From Sternotherus odoratus (taxonomy: Eukaryota > Chordata > Testudines > Kinosternidae): a DNA stretch of 64,000 nt. The DNA is taken from NCBI GenBank assembly GCA_032164245.1, contig JAVMKO010000002.1:89789340-89853339 (forward strand), given 5' to 3'. The translations under genes and the position numbers were made by a program. The notes below the pieces were generated by a model. The model was not told the origin of the DNA. It searched no databases and worked only from the letters and a program-made list of their open reading frames with translations. Positions 13,040 to 25,629 of this stretch are shown here, piece after piece (the stretch's first letter is position 1; every line of letters starts with the position of its first letter).

Positions 13040-13650
13040 TCGTATGTACAAAAGCAGCTGTGAAAGGCTGATTGGGGAAGCATCCACGGCTGAAGCCATG
13101 CCCCAGTCAGGGCCCAGCTGGCCATTATAAGAGGGTTGTGGGCCAATCTCTCTCCCGGCTGGGAGGGAGCAGGGCCCGGCTGCCTGCGGGACAGGGTACC
13201 TGAGGTGGAACAGTGCTGGGGGAATAGGCAAGGGAGCTGGGGAGCTCCAGCCTAGCAACTCCCCAGGATGTAGGCCTGAAGTGAGGCCTAGGAAAGGTAC
13301 TGGGCTGCTGGCAAAGGCAGCAGGTCCAAAAAAATACACCCTTGCCTATGATGATTGGCTGTTACACTGCCCCTGGATTGGGGGGCTTGATGATGACTGG
13401 CAGTAGCCCTAGACTGAGGCAAGGTGGGGATTAGAGGGCTGGGGGTTCCGCAGGGAGGGGAGACCCAGAGGCAGAGTGTGGAGGTATTGCCAGGGGGAAG
13501 CACCCCAAGAAAAAGGGCACCGGGGTCTGGGAGGGACATGGGGCCAGCGGACAATGAGACATCAGCCTGCAGAGGGCACACTGAGCTGGAAGAGCTAATT
13601 CCCAGACAGCCAGCAGGAGGTGCTGCAGGGGTGAGTCATCGACCGCTACA
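13040..13650. repeat. GC-rich dispersed repeat, possibly LTR-retroelement derived
   Basis: Much richer in G and C than its surroundings, with segments such as CCAGCAGGAGGTGCTGCAGG and GGTGAGTCATCGACCGCTAC that recall turtle LTR retrotransposon ends. No intact ends, primer-binding site or coding domain could be assigned. Open frames here on both strands are a by-product of base composition. Confidence 0.35.
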
Positions 13651-13756
13651 CACCTCTATAACATTCTATAAGGCTTTGGCTGAGGTCTGGCATGCTATCA
13701 GGGCTGGCTGGCGGATGTGTGGGAGGTCAGGGTCTGCAAAATGTATCAGTGTTGAG

Positions 13757-14149
13757 CAAGGGTGAAAGTAGGCTGGTACGGCACACCAGTAAAAAATGGC
13801 CGCCAGTACCGGCCTGTAGACAGTGAAAGTTAAAGCGTTGCTGGGACAACTCTTTAAGGACCCTGCTCGGTGCCCCTTTTGTCGTTCCCCACCCCACCCC
13901 CAGGCTGGTGACAGGAGAAGAAGGGGCAAAAGAGGCAGCTGCCCCGGTGCTGGCGATTTAAAAAGGCCAGGGGCTCCTGGCCGCGCCAGAGCCATGGGCC
14001 CTTTAAATCGTCGCCGGAGCCCCGGGTAGCATGGGCCAGGCAGCGAGGATGGGCTGGCTGGGGGAGGCTGACCTCCCAGCCCTGCCTCTTCCGCTGGTCG
14101 CCCAGAGCCGGCTCCCGTACCAGTAAATGGTTAATGTTACTTTCACCTG
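13757..14149. mobile_element. hAT MITE, 393 bp, exact 8-bp TSD GTGTTGAG
   Basis: Inverted ends CAAGGGTGAAAGTA and TTACTTTCACCTG. GTGTTGAG is duplicated at 13749-13756 and 14150-14157. The interior is GC-rich and holds inverted GTACCAG/CTGGTAC blocks. No transposase frame. Confidence 0.9.
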
Positions 14150-14655
14150 GTGTTGAGGTCATTATTACACTACTACCTCCTACATGTGTCGGGATTGAAT
14201 TGTTAAAATCAAGTTGGTCATGTGACTAATAACCACCAGTGGGATTTTAAAGACAAATCCTAACTTTTTATATATCTGTACTAAAGCACAAAACTCCTCT
14301 AATGCAACATACAGGTTATTGATTTAAATTCTCAGAAGCCAAGAAGTGAAAAAGTTAAATTTGAACACAAAACCTGAACTCCTCCCCACTGTGCATGTAC
14401 ATTAGTATAATAGTGTTTAGCTGCATGATAAAATTTCTTAGGCACTTATTCTGTAGCCTAAAGATGAATAAACCAACCATATAAGTGCTATGGAAGTAAA
14501 TAATACCCAGTTCTGGTGTATTTTTATGGAGGTGCTATTGCAATGGGCACATTTGTTAAGTGTTGGAAAAATCAAACTAAATATTTTGTTGTAATATTCA
14601 TATTTGGTACAAGAAGAAATAGCTATAGGGTAGGTTATAAAGAAAGCTTGATCTA

Positions 14656-14895
14656 GTGGTTATGGCACTAGCCTAGGACTTGGGAGCCATGGCTTCAGTT
14701 TCCTGTTCCATCACCGATTTCCTGTGTGACCTTGGGTAACTCACATAGCCTCTCTGCAGCTCAGTTTCCCATCTGTAAAATGGCAATAATAATGCTTACC
14801 TATCTCACAGGGGTGTGGCGAAAATAAATTAATTGAAGATTGTGAAGTGCTTTTAGATCCAATAATGAAATGCATTGTATAAGTCTTAGGTGTGT
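14656..14895 (+). mobile_element. MIR-type SINE
   Basis: Classic order: ATCTAGTGGTTATGGCACTA, TGTGTGACCTTGGGTAACTC, CTCAGTTTCCCATCTGTAAA, CTATCTCACAGGGGTGTGG, then GTGAAGTGCTTTTAGATCC. Nearly full length. Confidence 0.85.
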
Positions 14896-14899
14896 TAAG

Positions 14900-17800
14900 A
14901 CAACATATTATACTTGACAATGTGCCTTTAACTACAAAGTAATGAGTAACATATAATTAATTCACCCAGTAAAACAGAATTACCATATTAAATGGCTGAT
15001 GCTTTTTAATTAATCTCTCATCATTTACTTTTTACAGCGTAGCCATTAAGAGTCTTTATCATTTTACTGATTGAAAGGCCTTGAAAATGATATTTTATGC
15101 TCTGTTCAGTAATGAGCCTATTTAATTTCTCTACTTTATCTTACTTACACATTGCTGAAATGGATCCTGTGTACAAATGCAGTTTGTTTATTCTGGATGG
15201 AAGAGGACAAATGAGTTTCTATTGCCAGAGCACTACAGCAGGGAGCCTGGCATTCTGAATCTCGCTAGCTCTGATTACTTTCTCACACTCAAAAAAGCAT
15301 GGTCACATTAACCCCATATCAGTACCTTGCCACTGACACCCGTGAATGAGGGTTACAGCAGAACTACGACCAACAGGTAGGCATTACAAAGCTGCATGCC
15401 CAAGGATCATTTTATCTTAAATCCGCCTCTTGTTAGTTTGCTCTTCCAATCAACATCTTCCCTTCTGTTCCCTCTGTGTGTAAATTACACCTTTGTTTTA
15501 TATAGCCACTGAATGCAAAATCTGTGAAAGTTGCACTACTTTATCACTTAATGCTTGATATGTAATTTACAATTACTGTTTACCAACTGTTTATTCACTA
15601 GGATCATCAGTAATGTCAGCATTTCCAACCTCATGTAGAACAGACTTTTGGGGGGCATATAGAATAGTCCCTGATGTCTGGTGAAAGGAGGTGAAATTCC
15701 ATATAATGCATCCAGTTGTATAGTGCTTGCCTGTAGGGTGAGTCAGGTAATTCCTTCAAGAACCTTTCATTAGTTTGGCCCCTCAAACATGAGTTCACCA
15801 TACATATTGGAACAAATTCTGTCCTGTAACAGTGAAACACTATTATGGTCACCATTCTGCACCTACATCAGTAGTCTTGTGTGGATTCAATGATGGGTGG
15901 AATTTGAACCCAAATTAATAGTTCTTGGCATGATTTTTAGGCTTATTTTTATTAGTATTAGTCTATCCATCCATATACCTACCTAAGGTACTAACACTAG
16001 CACTTGGAGTAGATTTTTTTTTCCATTTTAAAAAGCACTTTATGGATTCTGTAACTGACAAGGATCAATCAGTGATCAATACAGCCTCATTTAAGATATA
16101 CCGGTATGTAGAAATCATTATTCAATTACATATAAGATTGATCGCATATGAAAGATTATTATAATAAACTGAACTAACAAAAGAATTTGTCAAATCTGTA
16201 CAAAGTTATACAAATTTATACAATTGTAAAAAAAAACCAAACAGATGAAGATGAAAATCCAATCCAATCAGATACCATGTTCTTCTCTCTCAATTACAGT
16301 CCTACAGCCTTAATGGACCAAATTTTGCTTGTTTACATCAGTATAAATCCAATGGGATTACCCTGTATTTTTATGCTGGTGTAATGGAACAGAATCAGAC
16401 ACATCAGTGACTGTATTTCATACTCTGAGTCCAGATGTCAATTTAAAACAAATGGGGGGGGGGGGAAGGCAGTTACTATGAACCCATCTATCATCTGGCA
16501 GCCAGTTAGTACCTACAGAAAATCATTTTTCCTTGCCTAGTTACAGCCAAATAACTCTGTTTTGTGTGCATTAAACCAAGGTTAAGGAACACACGGGGGA
16601 AAAAATGCTGCCAGTATTTCTTTGAGGGCAAAGCAAGCAAGGGAAAGGGCAGTTTATGCTACAATGCCAAAGAGAGCAGGCAGGCACGTATTACGCACTC
16701 CAATAAAAGGAGTGAATAAAACAATGAAGGGAACCACAGGGAATGAATTAATAATGGTACTATACAAAAACGGGACAAGTACTGCGTGTCTTGCTTGACA
16801 TCAGTCAGAGTTGCATGCAAGCAGGTTTTAGCCCCAAAGGTATATTTTATCATAATTTGAAGGGGATATTGTCAGGTTAAAATTCTAGCACCCGTTCTGC
16901 TCTCATATTGGTGTAAGTCAGACCTAGTTCTGCCACAGTCAGTGGAGTTACATCAGTATAAAACTAGTGAGTGTAAGAATCAGATCCCCCTTATGTTTTA
17001 AAACCCAAATTACTTTACCATATTGCTATTAACTTGGATTATTATTAAAATAAAAGCTTTCACTTATTTGTGCTCTGTGTGCAAATATTTAAGGTGAATT
17101 CTCTAAGGACCCCTCCTCTGATGTTAGGTCTGAAAAACAGGAGTCCACCAAAACTATTTTTAAAAATGTATACAATAAAATGCATCATCGTAAACACTTT
17201 TGACATGGAGACTATTTAAACTGAAAAGGGACACAAGACTTCAGACAAATACTAATATTTTCGGTGGAACGAGAAATGAGACCCAGAGCCCCCCGGATGA
17301 TGAATAAAGGTCTCTCTGAAAAGATGTTCCATATGTCAGTAAGGACAAGAAGAGCTGACTGATAGAAATTAGCCTAGTAATTTTGTTTCTGCTGGAGATG
17401 GGAGAAGGTTTCTAGCAGCCTTCCTTCGAATACCTATTGTTGTTGGAGGCAGCAGGGGTGAGGATAGCAACAACCTCTTTCACCCCCAAGTGTGATGCAG
17501 CAGCAACAGTCAGAAGGAATGAGCTCTCTTATTTACAGTTCAATCTCTGTAATGTTGGTTTTCCACAGCGATACTGCTCAAACCATAGGAGCTCATCCAG
17601 CTGTTTTACTGCTTTAACATTATCTCACAGCTCCTACCAGCCATGCACCAGTAGATATTGTCCTGGGATGTGTGCTGCTTAATATATATCTGCAATTATG
17701 TAGGAATATCTCATTGCTTTTGATTTGGATGGAACACATGCAAATTATTTTGTTCTGGCAACCAAGTATGATTCGTCAGATGGTGCTCACATGCCTGTTA

Positions 17801-18235
17801 CCCTGCAGAAGAGAACAGCAACCCAGTCACAAGGACCATCACAAACCTTAGCACCTTCCACTCCAAGTGCAAGGCTCATGGATTTGACCTTGCCTTCTGC
17901 AATGTAAACACATTGCAACATGTATATTTTAAAAAATCTATCTCAACAAGACACACATTTCCCCCTCTAGAGAGCGAATGGAAGAACAAACAACATGTGA
18001 TCAATGTTAGTCATTTTGCTTAATGCACTTCTGGAAGGCAATCAAGTACTACAGTAATGAGTGCAGCACAAAAACCTTTATGGAATAGAATAGGAATATG
18101 ACCAGACTTTAAACTAGGTTTGACAGGAGCCGGAGACAGAATCCATAGGTAAATCCTGGGTGAATGGTTGGAATCTGGGGGAACATGGGAAATCACAGCA
18201 TGGACAAAAAATAGACAACAGGGAACACGGAGGGG
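14900..18235. other. AT-rich non-coding stretch
   Basis: No gene. Contains a G run near 16454 and two decayed copies of the CAGTATAAATCC-type motif (16320-16390, 16905-16985). Confidence 0.5.
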
Positions 18236-18239
18236 AAAT

Positions 18240-18850
18240 CTGACACACATCTTAGATATCTGTATTGCCGTTCTTATGTTCTAATGCAACAAGTAGGGGG
18301 AATAAACAGGAAGAACTAGAAATACTAGTGAATAAACATAATTATGACATAATAGGCCTCACCAAAACTTGCTGGGATAATTCATACGGCTGGAATATTG
18401 GTATAGAAGGGTACAGCTTGTTCAGGAAGGAAAGGCAGGGGGAAAAGGGAGGAAGTATTGCCCTGCATATCCAAGATCAATACACTTGCACTGAGGTGGA
18501 GCAGACAGAATGGAAAGCAGACTTGTTGAAAGTCTCTGGGTAAGGATGAAAGGGGTAAAAAACCAAAGGTGATGTCATGGTAGGGTTCTACCACTTAGCC
18601 AGGAAGAAGAGGTGGATGAGGCTTGTTTAAAACAACTAACAAAATAATCCATAACACAGGTAGTGGTGATGCAGGACTTCAACGACTCAGGACATCAGTT
18701 GGGGAAAATAATACAGCAAGGCACAGATTATCCAACGAGTTCTTGGAATGAGCTAGAGACATCTTTTTATTACAGAAGGTGGAGAAAACAACTAGGGGAG
18801 AGGCTATTCTATTTGATTCTGACAAACAGGGAGGAATTTGTTGAGAATCT
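18240..18850 (+). mobile_element. CR1 LINE, ORF2 endonuclease fragment
   Basis: Translates as the 5' part of CR1 ORF2: NKQEELEILVNKHNYDIIGL, GYSLFRKERQGEKGG and, after a frameshift, a VVMQDFN segment like the VVVGDFN endonuclease motif. Truncated on both sides and frameshifted. Confidence 0.8.
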
Positions 18851-18856
18851 GACCAT

Positions 18857-19130
18857 GTCTACTTCACGCCCCAGGAGATCCCCCGCTTGGAGCAATGCAG
18901 AGCTGCTGGACCTCATCAGCATTTGGGGAGAGGAGGCTGTCCAGTCCCAACTGATCTCGGCTGTAGGAATTATGATACGTATGGATGATTTCATGATGTA
19001 TGACAGAAAGGGGCCAGGGTGGGGATATATTGCAGTGCAGGGTCTAAGTGAAGGAGCTGCAGAACGCCTGCTATGAGGTGTGGGAGGCAAACCGCCGCTC
19101 TGGTGCTGCACCAATGAACTGCCTTTAGTT
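18857..19130 (+). pseudogene. Myb/SANT-like DNA-binding domain fragment (transposon type)
   Basis: Begins ATGTCTACTTCACGCCC and reads STSRPRRSPAWSNAELLDLI, SIWGEEAVQSQL, with a broken remainder ending in a frame that reads EANRRSGAAP. This resembles the Myb/SANT-like (MSANTD) proteins encoded by Harbinger-type transposons and often multicopy in turtles. The frame runs in from CR1 sequence upstream by chance. Family assignment is from remembered similarity only. Confidence 0.55.
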
Positions 19131-19159
19131 TTGGTTACAATAACTATATGTTTAAAGAA

Positions 19160-20640
19160 AGCGATTGACATTCGTTTTCCATTCTAATGGTATCTTCCTC
19201 CCCCCACTCCCCTTTCTATATAAAACATTTTTTTGCAAGGAAGTTCCAGCTATGGGAGTTTCGTGTGTCTGTTCATTTATTTTACCTACGATAAGGCTCT
19301 TGGCACACAATATTTTCCTACAAGAGAAGTCTGGAAGTGACCGCTGCCTTTTAATCCCTTGTGGTGGGGAATACAAACCCCACAGGGGAGAACAAGGGGT
19401 TAAGGAGCAATTCTGGGTCCAGGCAGCCCTGCGCTACTGCACCTGTAAAGCCTACACATGCTGGAGGTGGCATTTTAAAAGGGAAGCCGAGCAGTTCACA
19501 AGAAAGCAGGTGGTGGAAGGGGTTAGATCTCTGTACTGTCCAGGAGCTCTCATTGCTTGACACCTGGCAACACAGAGTCCTGATAAAGCCTGCAAAGGAG
19601 AGATTGGTGACTGACTGTGAAAATCAGAAACTTTATTTGTGGTTCTTTAATTTACTGTGGGGAGGGGAGGGGGAAGGATCCAGAGAAGTAGCTGCTTACC
19701 ACCCCAAGGTGCAAAACTTGCTGTCCACCATAGCACCCCGGATTGGAGCCCAGTGGAAAGCATAGGTAGAGACTCCCTGACCAACTCCCAAAATGGGACA
19801 ACAATAGAAGCCTTTACCCCAGTGGAGAATCCAGCTGGAGAAGACCCTGAATGTTCAAAAGCCCCAACCTCAAGTTCTAAGGTGAACTAAGGTGGAAGCC
19901 CTGAAGCTTGTGAGGGTGCTGAAAGGCTTCTCTGTGACTGGACTTTCTTTTGGTGTACGCTGAAAGGCCTGGACTGAAATGTGTGACCTAGCCAGAGGAC
20001 TGAGCCACCAAAGAAGGAATGGACCCCACAAGATAGAACTATTCCTGGAAACGGGGGTGATGTCAGAGGAGACAAACTGCCACACTCCTGCCTGACCACT
20101 TAGCAGCACTGGTGGTGTGTGCTCCTCTACGCTCCTATTGAAATACCCGTCGACTAACTGGCAATGTCACAAATGGTTAAAATGATCATCTCTTTCAGAA
20201 AGGGACAAGTAAACTTTCCATTGACATAACACTGAGAGGTGCTTAAGGATCCACTACAAATAAATCCGTTATCCCAAAGGAGCCAGAGTCCCACAGAATC
20301 CTTGGTGAATAGCCAAGACTCCAAATACACAAATCACTTCAGCCCTGGAAAGCACAGTATCAGCCTGGTCCAACTGCCATTGAAATTAACGGGAAGATAC
20401 CCACTGATTTCAGTGAGACGTGGATAGGGTCTAGTATGCCGTATATCTTCAGTGAAGGGGATAAACCCGCAGGGCTAAATTCTACTCCTAGGCCAAATTC
20501 TACCCCCAGTTATGACTTCAAGATGTCAGCATCCCCTTAGGACCTTTCTATCTGCCTAGGCACAAGAGTACTGTATTTGGCTACTTGTGCAAACCTCAGA
20601 TTTAAAAATAGCTGAGCTCCTCCCCAGCTGCAGCAAAGAG
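19160..20640. other. Non-coding stretch, possible unclassified repeat
   Basis: About 1.5 kb between the Myb/SANT-like fragment and the Penelope-like tail. Moderate GC, with short open frames on both strands and none with a recognisable domain. The block TTAATCCCTTGTGGTGGGGA near 19351 and the run to about 20110 look repeat-like, but no ends were found. Confidence 0.3.
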
Positions 20641-20660
20641 AAAGATACAAGCTGGATGTA

Positions 20661-20874
20661 GAGGTAACAAAGTCCTGTGGCACCTTAAAGACTAATTATA
20701 AAGTTTTGAAGCATAAGCTTTCGTGGGCTAATACCCACTTCGCTTGCATCAGACGAAGTGGGTATTAGCCCACGAAAGCTTATGCTTCAATACTTTATAG
20801 TTAGTCTTTAAGGTGCCACAGGACTTTGTTACCTCTGCTATTCCAGACTAACACGGCTACCTCTCTGATTCTTG
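20661..20874 (+). mobile_element. Penelope-like tail, head-to-head inverted, 14-bp TSD
   Basis: The left arm (20661-20742) is the reverse complement of the right arm (20755-20835). The right arm continues into the family terminus CCAGACTAACACGGCTACC. The flanks ACAAGCTGGATGTA at 20647-20660 and 20875-20888 are identical, a 14-bp target-site duplication. Inverted partial copies are a hallmark of Penelope-like elements (established knowledge). The family name is my assignment from the tail sequence. The right arm carries a hammerhead-like core at 20750-20777. Confidence 0.75.
20750..20790 (+). ncRNA. Hammerhead-ribozyme-like core (copy 1)
   Basis: C-AGACGA (20750-20756), an extra A, a 6-bp stem GTGGGT/GCCCAC with loop ATTA (58-63 with 68-73), then GAAA (20774-20777), then a possible short stem GC-TTAT-GC. 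The hammerhead core is CUGAUGA-stem II-GAAA. Two core bases differ here and one A is extra, so this copy is probably inactive. Hammerhead motifs in Penelope-like elements are known from the literature. Confidence 0.4.
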
Positions 20875-21005
20875 ACAAGCTGGATGTATGTGGTGGTCTA
20901 GCAGGGTCTGAGTGCAGTTTTCTCTTATGTGCACACCTAATAATTGTTGTGGTTGTTGGTGTGCCTTCCTGACTGGCACTGCTACTGCTAGCCCTGACTT
21001 TTCCT

Positions 21006-21679
21006 CAGGGCCGGTGCAACCACTAGGTGAACTAGTCAGCCACCTCGGGCGCCAAGTGGTTGGGGGCACCAAAAAGCGCTGTCCCAAATTTTTTTTACAC
21101 AGTGGAGCACAGGGGGCTGCCGCTGCTCCCCGGCTCCAGAGGGGCCACCCGCGGCATGGGCAGTCCTTCCCCCATGGGAACAGCCGATGGCGGAGGGGGA
21201 AGTGAAGGGTCTAGCACACCAAGCCTATGCCCTCCTCCACCCCGGCCCCGCCCCAACTCCATCCCTTCCCCACCCCCATTCCAACTCCTTCCCCAAATCC
21301 CAGCCCCGCCTCCTCCCCCAGGCACGCCACGTTTCCCTTCCACCCCACCCCAGAGAAATGATCGGCGGCACGCTCAGGGGAGGAGGCGGAGCGAGGTGAG
21401 CTGGAGCAGGGAGGGAGGTGTGGGGAGGGCGCAGCAAGTAATGGGGGGAGGGCGCAGGGGAACCGTTCCTCGCCCCAGCTCACCTCTGCTCTGCCTCCTC
21501 CCCTGATTAGCACTGCAAGCCTGGGAGGCGGGAGAAGTGGAAGGGTGGTGGCATGTTCAGGGGAGAAGGCAGAGCACAGGTGAGCTGGGCCGGGGAGCTG
21601 CGCAGGGCTCCCAGGCAGGAGGAGGGGGTGCAAGGTGAAAGTTTCACCTAGGGCGCAAAAGATCTTTGCACCAGCCCTG
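21006..21679. mobile_element. hAT non-autonomous element, 674 bp, exact 8-bp TSD
   Basis: Ends CAGGGCCGGTGCAA and TTGCACCAGCCCTG are inverted repeats. CTTTTCCT is duplicated at 20998-21005 and 21680-21687. The interior is C- and G-rich with long purine and pyrimidine tracts. The long open frames across it on both strands (for example 21211-21843 minus) have no recognisable domain. Confidence 0.9.
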
Positions 21680-21689
21680 CTTTTCCTGG

Positions 21690-23850
21690 TGATGGACACA
21701 GGGCTGACGGTCTGCATTCCTGTCAGCAACTCTTCTGAAGCTGCATCAGTAGTTGCGCATTTGTTTGCAGGACCACACACGTGGCCCTGTGCCTTGTATA
21801 AAGATGGTTCTATACGGTCTTTGGGCCTGGGTGAAGATTCCATCTGCTTTCATATCTGGCTTCAGTTTGGACACCTTGCTCTAAATTCTGAGGCTGGATC
21901 CTGTATCTCTAGGCAAGGGAGTTTGCTGCTGTTTGAGCCCCCCTCTCTTAACTTGTCCTACTGCTGCTGCTACTGAATAATCACTTATTTGTATTGACAT
22001 AGTCTGAAAATCACTGGTTTTCTCACTGTCCAATTTATGGTCTTTCTGCCTCGATTATTCCAACTCACTAACATAGGAAGTTAATATACATCAGGTGGCT
22101 GGGGGAGTCTTCCCAATGCCTAGATAATTATTTGCCTGTTTATATGCTTACTTGCACAAGTATACCCAGAATAGGTCCTACCAAAAAATGTAGGTGAACA
22201 AAATGCAGTTAGCTAAATTGTTCATGGGAAAAACAAACAAAAAAGGGTACAAGTATACAGCCAGTACTGTATCATCGGTCAGATTTGGCAAACGTTTGTG
22301 AGTATATTTACCACTCTCTTAGCTCAGGTCTAAGTAAACACTGGGTTATCAAATATTCTGGCATTATAGAAAACGAAGTCCATATTCATACTGGTTGAAA
22401 ATGAGTCCTCCTGTAGAAGAACTCTTCCCTCCAATACCTTCCCTTCTAATTAGCTTAGACCCAGCTGCTTCACCACTGTTTCTATAATGAAAGGGGAGAT
22501 GGAGCTTTTATTTCTCCAGGGACAGAGACGTTGTCAATTATCTGCAGTTTCCTGTTATCAGCTGTCACTGAGGGGGGGGGGGGGGGAATCTGTTAACATT
22601 TCTTCTTATGTTGAGACTGTGCTGATGTACAACTAGTGAAGGCAAGTCTAAGTGTATTAAATTATGCTAATCTACAGTGTGTATTTATATTTACTTTAAG
22701 CAGATCATTTAAAAATCAAATACCAGTGATGCATCAAAACCACATCTTGAAATATAAGAGCATTAGTTGATTTAGAACTAATACAGAACTCTTAAACCTT
22801 AATAGTATTTTGATATAATTTTATTTTCAAAATACACTTTATATTAAGAGAGGGGAAAACATCCCACTTGTAAAGTACATCAGTATATCAGGTAACTATT
22901 ACATTTGGAATTAGGAATTCAGTCATCACAGAGAACAAACAAACAACCCTTCTCAGCAGTTTTAATCCACATGGGATCCCACTGAAGCCAATATATTTGC
23001 CTGAGTAAACTCTTGAAGACTGAGCCTTATGGTAATTTTATTAAAGATGCTTCTCTTACAGGATCAAGTCCAATTTACGTTCCAAAAGGGAAGTCAGGAT
23101 TTACTGGCTAGAATTCATTTTTTTCTCTAAGTAGAGAATGTAGGGCATCCTAATTTTTAAATAATTCGCGAGTCCTTGGATGTTTTTGTTTTCAGTTATT
23201 TTCTCCTTGCTAAGATTTCCCATACTCCGTTCAGCAACCCCTGAACTTTTCTCAGATCTACTCTTGCTTCCATTTACGTCAGAGGCAAAACTCCCATTGA
23301 CTTAAAATAAGTTACACTTATACCTACTGCAGTTGGCACCAAAAGATGATTGATCAAAACACAAAAGGTTTCCCGTCAATAGAGACCCCAATATTGATAT
23401 GATTAGCAGGTGAGACTATGTATCTTTTGTGGTTTTGTTCACACGCTTCATTAATATGTTATTTGTATTTAGCTAACATATAGCTGTCTTATGAAATTCA
23501 GAGATGATATCTTTCAAAGACTACCTGAATTATTTTAAATAGTTAGGGAAAATACAAAGCATTATACAACTATGTAAACACCCATTACCTGAAATACACT
23601 TCTTAATCCTAAAGATTAAAAGTAATCAATCGGTATGTAACCTATCCACCACGATTGTCTAAGCAAATCTAAACTACGTGGCTGTTGCTGGAGAGAATAT
23701 GTATGAGTCTGGGGGGCCAAATCAAAATATTTAGGCTTCAGTGAAATCAGCTTAAATCTGATGTATAGAGGGTGTTTTCAATTTATAAAAGTTCAGCTCC
23801 GAAGTCTAACTAGATTTTGCCAACCCACAAACAAGGTCTGTTGAACTGAT
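21690..23850. other. AT-rich non-coding stretch
   Basis: No gene or clear repeat except a G run at 22573-22587. Confidence 0.5.
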
Positions 23851-24105
23851 AAGGGCCTGGCTACACTTGAAACTTCAAAGCGCTGTCATGGGAATGCTCC
23901 CGTGGCAGCGCTTAAAGTGCGAGTGTGGTCGTGCTCCTGATAATCCACCTCCAAGAGGGGATTAGCTCCGAGCACTGGGAACATGGCTCCCAGCGCTCGG
24001 AGCCTGTCCACACTAGTGCTTTAAAGTGCTCAGACTTGCTGCACTTTTCACACCCTTCCGCCAGCAAGTTAGAGCGCTATAAAATGTAAGTGTAGACAAG
24101 CCCTT
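23851..24105. mobile_element. MITE with AAGGGCCTGGCTACACT ends
   Basis: Left end AAGGGCCTGGCTACACT and right end AGTGTAGACAAGCCCTT are inverted repeats. The interior has paired AGCGCT and GCTCGGAGC blocks. 255 bp, no coding capacity, no convincing target duplication. The same end type occurs at 45101-45522. Confidence 0.75.
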
Positions 24106-25629
24106 AAAGAGAAACTATTCCTCTGCAAGTCCAAGCTCATGGGCTATAATAGAAGCTCTGCTACAGCGAGGAATTCCCCTCCCCCCCCCCAATACAGGAA
24201 TAATCAGGTTATAAAATTAGGAGTATCCTCCAAAAAGACTGGTATATTTTCAGCCTATACTAAGCGACTCATCATAAAATGCTATTTTATTCTGAAAAGT
24301 GACTCAATTAATGGCATTGTGGGGGGGGGGGTCTATGTTTATTGTCTGTTTCTCCCATTTTTAATTTGCTCAGTTCAAAAATAAAAAGATGTTTTCTTTT
24401 CAACTGCCAGATCTGAGAGGCGAATTGGATTCTTTCCATTTCATATAAAGACAAAGCAAAAGTAGATGTTGACAGATCTTAATGTAAACATCAATTGTAT
24501 TCATTCCACACTTCATGTGGATTTCACGAGTAGATTCACAGCTAATAAATCAGCAAAAACCCGAAGAATAAAGTTGGTCAAAATATTTTTAATAAAAAAA
24601 AGTTAGGTGGAAAATGCCCTTTTAAAAATGATCTTTGATTTCCTTTTCACTGATGACAACTGAAAATATTTGTGTGTTTATCTATCATACACAAACACTC
24701 AGGAAATATTTTCATTTGGACTGATAAATATTTATTAAATCAACACACTAAGATTTTTACTGTTGTTGCTATTAGGGACCTGATGGAAAAGATAATTGTT
24801 GTAGTGTGCGTTAGCATTTTGACTAGAGTTTTGAATTTGCAGTACCTCATCATATATAGCCAAGTCCTCATGACTAACACCAAACTTAGTTTGTTTTTGT
24901 TCTGCTTATATGTTGAGGTATATTTGATGATCTGTATAAATGTTATTGCAGTTGAACCCAGCTGACTGTCAGAGCTGTTTAGCTTTTACCTTCATACCAT
25001 CTCTAAAGTCTGTCTGGGGGTGCACTCATCGTCATGTCAAATCAGACAAACACTGAACAATTATTACTGATTTGAATCTGTTTTTAAAACTATACAAATT
25101 GCAGCATGCAGCGCACAGATTAACCATTTTAAAGTCATTTGAGAAAATAGAGAGAACATCTTAACCTTGCAGCAAGGTACCCAAAAGTATTGTCAGCAGA
25201 TTATTCCCTATTACATCTCTATTGTTTCTCAGATGGGTTTGAACTACTTGACTCAGTGTCTAATCAATGCTTAGACTCTTTACTGTATTCATATATGGGA
25301 GTTTGATCCTGTAAGGAGCTGAGTGGCTCCTGCCAGGTATTAAGCATCATCAAGTGAAAGCTGAGAAACTCAGCACAGTACAGGAGGTACCCAGTGTCTT
25401 GAAGGACTGGATCCTAATGTAGGGCCTGATTCTGGTCTCAATTAATCTGATGTCAAGCTGGAATAGCTCCAGCAATACGTAGAGGAAATTTGTGCTATTA
25501 TGCAAATTAGATCAAATTTTTATTTTTATTAATAGTTATTGCTCTGCTTAATAATAAAGCATTACAGGCCTAATGAAAAGACATTGATATAAGATTTCAT
25601 GCAGTTATGGCACAGACACAGATGTACAG
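24106..25629. other. AT-rich non-coding stretch
   Basis: No gene. C run near 24180 and G run near 24319. Confidence 0.5.

Noticed and set aside
18663..19076. A novel 137-residue gene
   Set aside because: Its first half is CR1-derived and its second half a broken Myb/SANT-like transposon fragment. Listed as fragments instead.
21211..21843. 210-residue minus-strand frame
   Set aside because: Spans the end of a hAT element and its flank. Low-complexity Pro/Ser/Gly composition, no domain.
24672..24965. 97-residue hydrophobic frame resembling a membrane protein
   Set aside because: The AT-rich sequence gives Ile/Leu/Val-rich frames by chance. No splice signals or family match.
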